This document shows, one piece after another, positions 59,503 to 64,000 of a DNA stretch of 64,000 bases (its first letter is position 1; each line of letters starts with the position of its first letter). The translations under genes and the position numbers were made by a program. The stretch covers positions 124,001 through 188,000 of the forward strand of contig NZ_WTYM01000036.1 in the NCBI RefSeq assembly GCF_009827435.1. Reading direction: 5' to 3'. The DNA is from Croceibacterium salegens (GTDB lineage Bacteria; Pseudomonadota; Alphaproteobacteria; Sphingomonadales; Sphingomonadaceae). The notes under the pieces were generated by a model. The model was not told the DNA's origin, searched no databases, and saw only the letters and a program-made list of their open reading frames with translations.

Positions 59503-60234
59503 TCAGATCGTCCGAACGAGCCGGTATCCTGCGTCGATTTCGTCGAGTTCGCGCAGGTGGCCGTAGCGATCCTCCCACGCCCCGCTTTCAAGATCGGCGG
59601 CAAGCCGCGCCAACCCCGTGCCGAGGTCGTCGAGCAGGTGGAACGAGGAGCTCCCGGCCCGTATGCGCGGGTCGAGATAGGCTTCGGGCCGCCGCCAGTA
59701 GGAATAGAGGAACCCGTCGCTGCAGTCGTGCGGGATGGGCAGGGGGATGAACACCACCTCGCCCAAGTGCTCCCCGTAGAACCCGAGCGGCGGCATCACC
59801 TCGGCATCGAGCGCGCGCAGTTGCGGCAGGTAGTCGGTCAGCCAGGTGCCCGGGTGGTCGGGATCGAAGGTTGCGATCATAACCGGGCCCCGGGCAACGC
59901 GCCGCAACTCGCGCAATCCCGCCGCCTGATCGCTCCAGTGATGAACCGTCAGCACCGCCATCGCAGCACCGAAACTGTCGTCGGGGAACGGCAGGGCTTC
60001 GGCGCTCGCCTGCACTGCCTTGCCCGCGTCGGGCCGTCGCTGTGCGATCATTTCCGTCGAGGGCTCGACGGCGGTGACCTCGCAATCGGCGGGCTCGTAG
60101 TTACCCGTGCCCGCGCCGACGTTCACCACCGTGCTGACGTCACCGAGCGCCGCGCGGATCGCGTCAGCCAAGCGCGGGTCGGGCCGCCGCGCCGCTGAAT
60201 AGCCGGTGCCGATGCGGTCGTAGAGCGCGCTCAC
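59503..60234 (-). CDS. Class I SAM-dependent methyltransferase
   Basis: 243 residues from GTG 60234, which overlaps the aldo/keto reductase stop (GTGA). SAM motif I VVNVGAGTGNYEP, motif II region AEALPFPDDSFGAAMAVLTV with HHWSD, then LRELRRVARGPVMIATFD. This is the UbiE/small-molecule methyltransferase type (Methyltransf_11). The substrate is unknown. Last gene of the ribB-ribH-reductase-methyltransferase run. Confidence 0.9.
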   Translation of the reverse strand: MSALYDRIGTGYSAARRPDPRLADAIRAALGDVSTVVNVGAGTGNYEPADCEVTAVEPSTEMIAQRRPDAGKAVQASAEALPFPDDSFGAAMAVLTVHHWSDQAAGLRELRRVARGPVMIATFDPDHPGTWLTDYLPQLRALDAEVMPPLGFYGEHLGEVVFIPLPIPHDCSDGFLYSYWRRPEAYLDPRIRAGSSSFHLLDDLGTGLARLAADLESGAWEDRYGHLRELDEIDAGYRLVRTI

Positions 60235-61190
60235 TTCAGGGCGGCGGTGAGGCGCTCCACCTGTTCGTCGCTGAGGTCGAGCCGGGTGAACTCGAGGTTG
60301 GACTCGAGCTGCTCTACCGTCCGCGCGCTGGCGATCGGGGCGGGGATGCCGGGCTGGCGGACCAGCCAGGCCAGCGCGATGGCCGGCAGGCTGGCACCGG
60401 TTTCCCCGGCGATCTTGTCCATTTCGGCGAGGATCGGTTCGCCGGCGTCGCGATAGTCCTTCACGCGGTAGGCGCGGTTGCCCTGCTCGAAGTCCGCGTC
60501 CTTGCGGTACTTGCCTGTCAGGTAGCCCGCGGCGAGCCCGAAGAACGGCAGCATGGCTATGCCGCGGCTGGTGCACACGTCCTGCAGGTCCGGTCCGTAG
60601 GCACCGCGCGCGACGAGGTTGTATTCATTCTGCAGGGCGGTGAAGGGCGTCGCGCCTTCGGCGTCTGCCGTGTCGAGCGCCGCTGTCAGGCGGTCGGCCT
60701 TGAAGTTCGAGGCGCCAATGGCGCGGACCTTGCCGCTCTTCGCAGCACCGTCGAACGCGCCGACGATCTGGCCGATCGGCAGCTGCTCGTAGTCGCGATG
60801 CGCGTAGTAGAGGTCAAGGTAATCGGTCTGCAGCCGTTCGAGCGAGGCATCGAGCGAGCGCAGGACCTCGTCGGGCTCGTAGAGAGTGGGGTCGCCGTCG
60901 GAGCCGATCTGGATCGGCACCTTGCGGCTCAGCATCCCCGTCTTGGTGTGGATCTTCATATCGCCGCGCACGCCGCGGCAGGCCAGCCATTGGCCGATGA
61001 AGCTCTCGGATTCGCCGCCCTTGTGCTCGGGAATCCACGCCGAATAGACGTCGGCGGTATCGATCATCCGGCCACCAGCCTCGTAGAAGGCATCGAGGAC
61101 CGCGAAACCCTCGTCACCCTTGGCGGTCCATCCGAAGACGTTGCCGCCGAGGACGAGCGGGATACCGGCGATGAAGCTGGGCTGGGTCAA
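60231..61190 (-). CDS. Aldo/keto reductase
   Basis: 319 residues. (beta/alpha)8 AKR with catalytic tetrad candidates: Asp and Tyr of MIDTADVYS, Lys of KIHTKTGM and His of YYAHRD. NADPH-binding end [15 protein letters not shown]. Probably reduces aldehydes or ketones. TTG start at 61190 overlaps the ribH stop (TTGA), with GGGGAAG upstream. Co-transcription with riboflavin genes is likely, though a functional link is not obvious. Confidence 0.92.
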   Translation of the reverse strand: MTQPSFIAGIPLVLGGNVFGWTAKGDEGFAVLDAFYEAGGRMIDTADVYSAWIPEHKGGESESFIGQWLACRGVRGDMKIHTKTGMLSRKVPIQIGSDGDPTLYEPDEVLRSLDASLERLQTDYLDLYYAHRDYEQLPIGQIVGAFDGAAKSGKVRAIGASNFKADRLTAALDTADAEGATPFTALQNEYNLVARGAYGPDLQDVCTSRGIAMLPFFGLAAGYLTGKYRKDADFEQGNRAYRVKDYRDAGEPILAEMDKIAGETGASLPAIALAWLVRQPGIPAPIASARTVEQLESNLEFTRLDLSDEQVERLTAALK

Positions 61191-61606
61191 CGGTACTTCC
61201 CCTGCAATGCGAGCAGCGCCATGGCCGCTTCGGCGGCGCCTGCGCCCTTGTTGGCCTGCTTTGGATCGGCGCGGACGATGGCCTGGGCCTCGTTCTCGAC
61301 GGTAAGGATGCCGTTGCCGACCGCGAGGCCGTCCATGGTCAGGGCCATGACTCCGCGTGAACTTTCCCCCGCAACTATCTCGAAATGATAGGTTTCCCCA
61401 CGAATGACCACGCCGATGGCGACGAAGCCGTCGTACTGGTCGCTTTCCGAGGCGAGGGCGATGGCTCCAGGTATCTCCAGCGCGCCGGGCACGGAGATGA
61501 CCTCGACCTTGTGCCCATTCGCCTTCAGCGCCTCACGCGCACCGGCGATCAGCATGTCGTTGAGATGGTCGTAGAAGCGGGCTTCGACGATGAGGAATTT
61601 GGCCAT
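61187..61606 (-). CDS. ribH: 6,7-Dimethyl-8-ribityllumazine synthase
   Basis: 139 residues. Motifs [35 protein letters not shown] and [20 protein letters not shown] (His of the active site), with [13 protein letters not shown]. It condenses the RibB product with the pyrimidine to form lumazine, the penultimate step of riboflavin synthesis. ATG overlaps the ribB stop by one base (TGATG). Confidence 0.96.
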   Translation of the reverse strand: MAKFLIVEARFYDHLNDMLIAGAREALKANGHKVEVISVPGALEIPGAIALASESDQYDGFVAIGVVIRGETYHFEIVAGESSRGVMALTMDGLAVGNGILTVENEAQAIVRADPKQANKGAGAAEAAMALLALQGKYR

Positions 61607-62907
61607 CAGTTGTCCTTCACGGGAATCGGCTCTTCGCCGACGATCGACAGGTCATACCCGTCGAGACCGACGAGGGAATGGGTGGTGTTGGTCAGGAGGA
61701 TCATGTCGTGCACGCCGAGCTCGGCAAGGATCTGTGCGCCGACGCCGTAGTCGCGCTGTTCGGACGGCATGGCCTCGGGATCGCGCGGGCCAGTGTTGTG
61801 CAGGTTCTCGATGGTGCGCGTCAGGAAGCCGGGGGTGGGGCGGTTGATCAGCACGACCACACCGCGTCCTTCCTCGCCAATGCGGCGCATGGCGCCCTCG
61901 AGCAGGCCCGCGCGTTCGGTGTCCTGGGCGAAGATGTCGTCGAAGAACGACAGCGCATGCATGCGGACAAGCGTCGGCTTGGCCGGGTCGATGTGGCCTT
62001 TTATCAGCGCGATAGTCTCAGCATTTGTCGCCTTGTTGTAGAAGGCGACTGTCCGCCATTCGCCGCCCCAGTGGCTGGTGAAGCGAGCCTCGGCGCGTTT
62101 TTCGACGAGGTGGTCGTGCTTACGGCGATAGGCGATGAGGTCGCGGATCGTGCCCATCTTGAGGCCGTGCTTGCGGCCGAATCGCACAAGGTCGTCGAGC
62201 CGGGCCATCGACCCGTCCTCGTTCATGATCTCGCAAATGACGCCAGACGGGTTGAGCCCGGCGAGGCGACTGATGTCGACCGAGGCCTCGGTGTGGCCGG
62301 CGCGGATCAGGACCCCGCCTTCGCGGGCGACGAGCGGAAAGACGTGGCCTGGCGTCACGATGTCGTCGGCACCCTTGCTGGCGTCGATGGCGACCGAGAT
62401 GGTGCGCGCGCGGTCGGCGGCACTGATGCCTGTGGTGACGCCCTCGCGGGCCTCGATGGAGATGGTGAAGGCGGTCTCGTGGCGGGTGCCGTTCTTGCGG
62501 CTCATCGGCGGGATGCCAAGCGACTCGACGCGCTCGCCCGTCAGCGCGAGGCAGATGAGGCCGCGGCCGTGGGTGGCCATGAAGTTGATCGCATCGGGCG
62601 TCGCCATCTGCGCGGGGATGATCAGGTCGCCCTCGTTCTCGCGGTCCTCGTCGTCGACAAGGATGAACATGCGGCCGTTGCGCGCCTCGTCGATGATTTC
62701 CTCGATGCCAACCAGCACGGGGGTTTCGTCGTTGTCGGCGAGGAATCGCTCGATCTTGCTGAGCGTCTCGGCGGTCGGGTTCCACCCCTCTTCGGTGCAA
62801 TCGCGCAAGGTATTGGCATGGAGCCCTGCCGCCCGAGCAAGCCCGGCCCGCGACATCCGTCCCTCGGAAACGAGTTCTCGAACACGTTCAACAATCTGTG
62901 TATTCAT
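61606..62907 (-). CDS. ribB: 3,4-Dihydroxy-2-butanone-4-phosphate synthase with N-terminal HTH and degenerate GTP-cyclohydrolase II domain
   Basis: 433 residues in three parts. (1) Residues ~1-60: an Xre-like helix-turn-helix ([32 protein letters not shown]). (2) ~65-270: the RibB catalytic domain, with [40 protein letters not shown] and [14 protein letters not shown] / GHTEASVD. (3) ~280-433: a RibA-like fold ([24 protein letters not shown]) in which the zinc-binding cysteines of true GTP cyclohydrolase II are absent ([12 protein letters not shown] in place of the Cys-rich loop). So it should make only the butanone phosphate. The HTH fusion is unusual and lies beside a palindrome. Confidence 0.92.
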   Translation of the reverse strand: MNTQIVERVRELVSEGRMSRAGLARAAGLHANTLRDCTEEGWNPTAETLSKIERFLADNDETPVLVGIEEIIDEARNGRMFILVDDEDRENEGDLIIPAQMATPDAINFMATHGRGLICLALTGERVESLGIPPMSRKNGTRHETAFTISIEAREGVTTGISAADRARTISVAIDASKGADDIVTPGHVFPLVAREGGVLIRAGHTEASVDISRLAGLNPSGVICEIMNEDGSMARLDDLVRFGRKHGLKMGTIRDLIAYRRKHDHLVEKRAEARFTSHWGGEWRTVAFYNKATNAETIALIKGHIDPAKPTLVRMHALSFFDDIFAQDTERAGLLEGAMRRIGEEGRGVVVLINRPTPGFLTRTIENLHNTGPRDPEAMPSEQRDYGVGAQILAELGVHDMILLTNTTHSLVGLDGYDLSIVGEEPIPVKDN

Positions 62908-62920
62908 GCCGACGCCAATA

Positions 62921-62960
62921 TCACATTACAATGTGACGTGTTAGGAAAAAGATCACATTG
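62921..62960. promoter_or_regulatory. Candidate operator between ribB and the flavin reductase
   Basis: A 7-2-7 perfect inverted repeat TCACATTACAATGTGA (62921-62936) lies 14 bp upstream of the ribB ATG, and a further half-site TCACATT recurs at 62953-62959. The intergenic piece is AT-richer than its surroundings. Its position between divergent flavin-related genes fits a shared operator. No FMN riboswitch-like structure was seen. Confidence 0.7.
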
Positions 62961-63024
62961 CCTATCCGAAGAATTCCCAAACCCTGCCTTGCAACTCACC
63001 CCCCGGAAGCTCCATGGTGCGCCC

Positions 63025-63549
63025 GTGACCAACGCCGCGCAGACCGACGAACACCTGCTCGAATCGTTCCGCACGGCCATGCGGCACGTCGCGGCAACGG
63101 TTCATGCGGTCACGACCGGACCGGTCGGCGGCCGTCATGGTATTCTTGCAACGGCAGTAAGTTCGCTGAGCTTCGAGCCACCTTCGCTGCTGGTGTGCAT
63201 CAATCGCGCCGCGTCGCTGCACGAACCACTGGCCTGTGCGGAAACGTTTTGCGTCAACGTCCTCGGGATGGGTAACCGCGACGTCGCCGATGCATTCTTC
63301 AGAAACAGGGGCGAGGAACGGTTTGCGGTAGGCGAGTGGGCCGAACTATACGGTGTCCCCATCTTGCAAAGTGCCCAATCGAGCTTTGTCTGCCGAACCG
63401 CCCACCGGCACGAATTCGGCACCCACACGGTTTTCATTGGCGAATTGCTCGCCTGCCACCATCGCGCCGATGCGCGGCCGCTGACCTATTACGACCGGCA
63501 CTACATCGATATCGAGGCGGCGCCTGCCGGAGGTGGCAGCAAAGCCTGA
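63025..63549 (+). CDS. Flavin reductase-like (FMN-binding split barrel) protein
   Basis: 174 residues from GTG 63025. Split-barrel motifs: RTAMRHVAATVHAVTTGPVG, HGILATAVSSLSFEPPSLLV, CINRAASLHEPL and FCVNVLGMGNRDVADAF, ending YDRHYIDI. Members reduce FMN/FAD with NAD(P)H, often for a partner monooxygenase. The frame is open far upstream across ribB, but that part is only the antisense of ribB, so an internal start was chosen. It shares the palindromic region with ribB. Confidence 0.88.
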   Translation: MTNAAQTDEHLLESFRTAMRHVAATVHAVTTGPVGGRHGILATAVSSLSFEPPSLLVCINRAASLHEPLACAETFCVNVLGMGNRDVADAFFRNRGEERFAVGEWAELYGVPILQSAQSSFVCRTAHRHEFGTHTVFIGELLACHHRADARPLTYYDRHYIDIEAAPAGGGSKA

Positions 63550-63554
63550 TCCGC

Positions 63555-64000
63555 CTAGCGCCTGGCGAGCAGGTGTCCCGGCCAGCTCGGCGCGCCGCCG
63601 CCGAGATAGTCAGCGATTTCCCGCGCCAGGATCGCAGCCCGTTCGGCCGGCGAAGAGTATACCCGACTGCGGAGCAGGCCTCCGCCGATGCTGCGCCCCA
63701 GGTCCGAGCGCCAGAACTCGGTCGCGGTGTAGGGATCGTATCCGGCATTGGCCAGCAAATGCGCGCTCAGCCGGTCTGCCTCGATTTCGGCTTCGGCGTT
63801 GAGCCTGCGATCGCGCCCGAACTCGCCGCCAAGGCCCTTGCTGACATCCTGCGCTTCGAGGCGATCGCGATGATGCATGACAGCATGCGCCAGTTCGTGG
63901 GCAAAGACGACGGCCAGTTGGGTGTCGCTCATTCGTTGTACGAGGCCGAGGCTAACCTGGATGACCCGTCCGTCGGAACGGGCGGTCGTCGCACCTTCCA
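63555..64000 (-). CDS. M48-type zinc metallopeptidase (5' part cut by window edge)
   Basis: The last 147 codons of a gene that continues beyond the window. Zinc motif HELAHAVMHH (HExxH) with the third ligand in AEIEADRLSAHLL, as in peptidase M48 (HtpX/YggG-like). The C-terminal stretch FWRSDLGRSIGGGLLRSRVY and SSPAERAAILAREI fits the YggG-type periplasmic group. The frame remains open to the last base. Convergent with the flavin reductase, 5 bp between stops. Confidence 0.85.
   Translation of the reverse strand, partial: EGATTARSDGRVIQVSLGLVQRMSDTQLAVVFAHELAHAVMHHRDRLEAQDVSKGLGGEFGRDRRLNAEAEIEADRLSAHLLANAGYDPYTATEFWRSDLGRSIGGGLLRSRVYSSPAERAAILAREIADYLGGGAPSWPGHLLARR

Noticed and set aside
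59503-60576. Methyltransferase frame extending upstream beyond 60234
   Set aside because: The extra codons are the out-of-frame end of the aldo/keto reductase gene; the GTGA overlap gives a natural start at 60234.
61678-63549. A 623-codon plus-strand frame covering ribB antisense and the flavin reductase
   Set aside because: Only the last 174 codons resemble a protein family; the rest mirrors ribB codons. The internal GTG at 63025 was taken as start.

Overview
The window looks like chromosome from a sphingomonad-type alphaproteobacterium (Sphingomonadaceae/Erythrobacteraceae). The reasons are: high GC with many ATGA/GTGA/TGATG gene overlaps; a large outer-membrane TonB receptor; a pdhA-pdhB pair in which E1-beta carries the lipoyl domain; tadE/G-like genes; an ester-cleaving LigF-like glutathione transferase; a RibB whose GTP-cyclohydrolase II half is degenerate; and two families of GC-rich palindromic repeats. 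I saw no rRNA, tRNA, CRISPR array, transposase or phage gene. This assignment rests on recognised protein families and is not a database result.

Layout. 1-4273: the distal part of a cytochrome c maturation operon (ccmC'-D-E-F-G-H-I), with a palindromic repeat at the start of ccmH. 4277-12560: a quinone-oxidoreductase-like enzyme, a 1167-residue TonB receptor divergent from a tandem double-MarR regulator, a secreted protein of unknown function and 4-hydroxyphenylpyruvate dioxygenase. 12714-15596: ftsB-like, pdhA, pdhB. 15772-17986: an isolated AT-richer three-gene TadE/F/G-like operon. 18115-22643: phytoene-synthase-like protein, an EF-hand gene broken by an in-frame stop, trmFO, a YhhN-like protein, a MerR-TipAS regulator with a recognisable MerR-type promoter, and a SnoaL-like protein. 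22715-28243: gyrA, a secreted TPR-like protein, ychF. 28307-31954: rplY-pth-ychF is split between pth and ychF by a block (P-loop kinase, GNAT, lipoprotein, cytochrome c). The cytochrome gene is bracketed by pth and a decayed second pth 3' end and is preceded by an FNR/FixK-type promoter. 32089-34627: two TraB/GumN lipoproteins, then a membrane protein/Xre regulator pair with candidate operators. 34699-40797: glyQ, glyS (with an in-frame palindromic element), ppdK. 40780-44823: methyltransferase, broken comF, hisI, acyl-CoA dehydrogenase. 44820-53622: dienelactone hydrolase-like protein, two secreted proteins, cysK, an MFS transporter, PilZ, tyrS, DOMON-like, NamZ-like, a lipoprotein and the LigF-like GST. 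53717-57541: two soluble MCP-like paralogues around a DUF817 membrane protein. 57610-64000: small HTH, small membrane proteins, DUF2200, methyltransferase, aldo/keto reductase, ribH, HTH-ribB, a candidate operator, flavin reductase and a truncated M48-like peptidase.

Functional links. The ccm genes make periplasmic c-type cytochromes and could mature the CxxCH protein at 29915, whose promoter predicts expression at low oxygen. The riboflavin genes sit beside a flavin reductase across one palindromic control region. That region, together with the DNA-binding-like N-terminus of RibB, suggests a self-contained control circuit. The most unusual items are the 38-residue palindromic-repeat insertion inside GlyS, the HTH-RibB/operator arrangement, the pth-flanked cytochrome cassette, and two genes (EF-hand, comF) each interrupted by a single in-frame stop.
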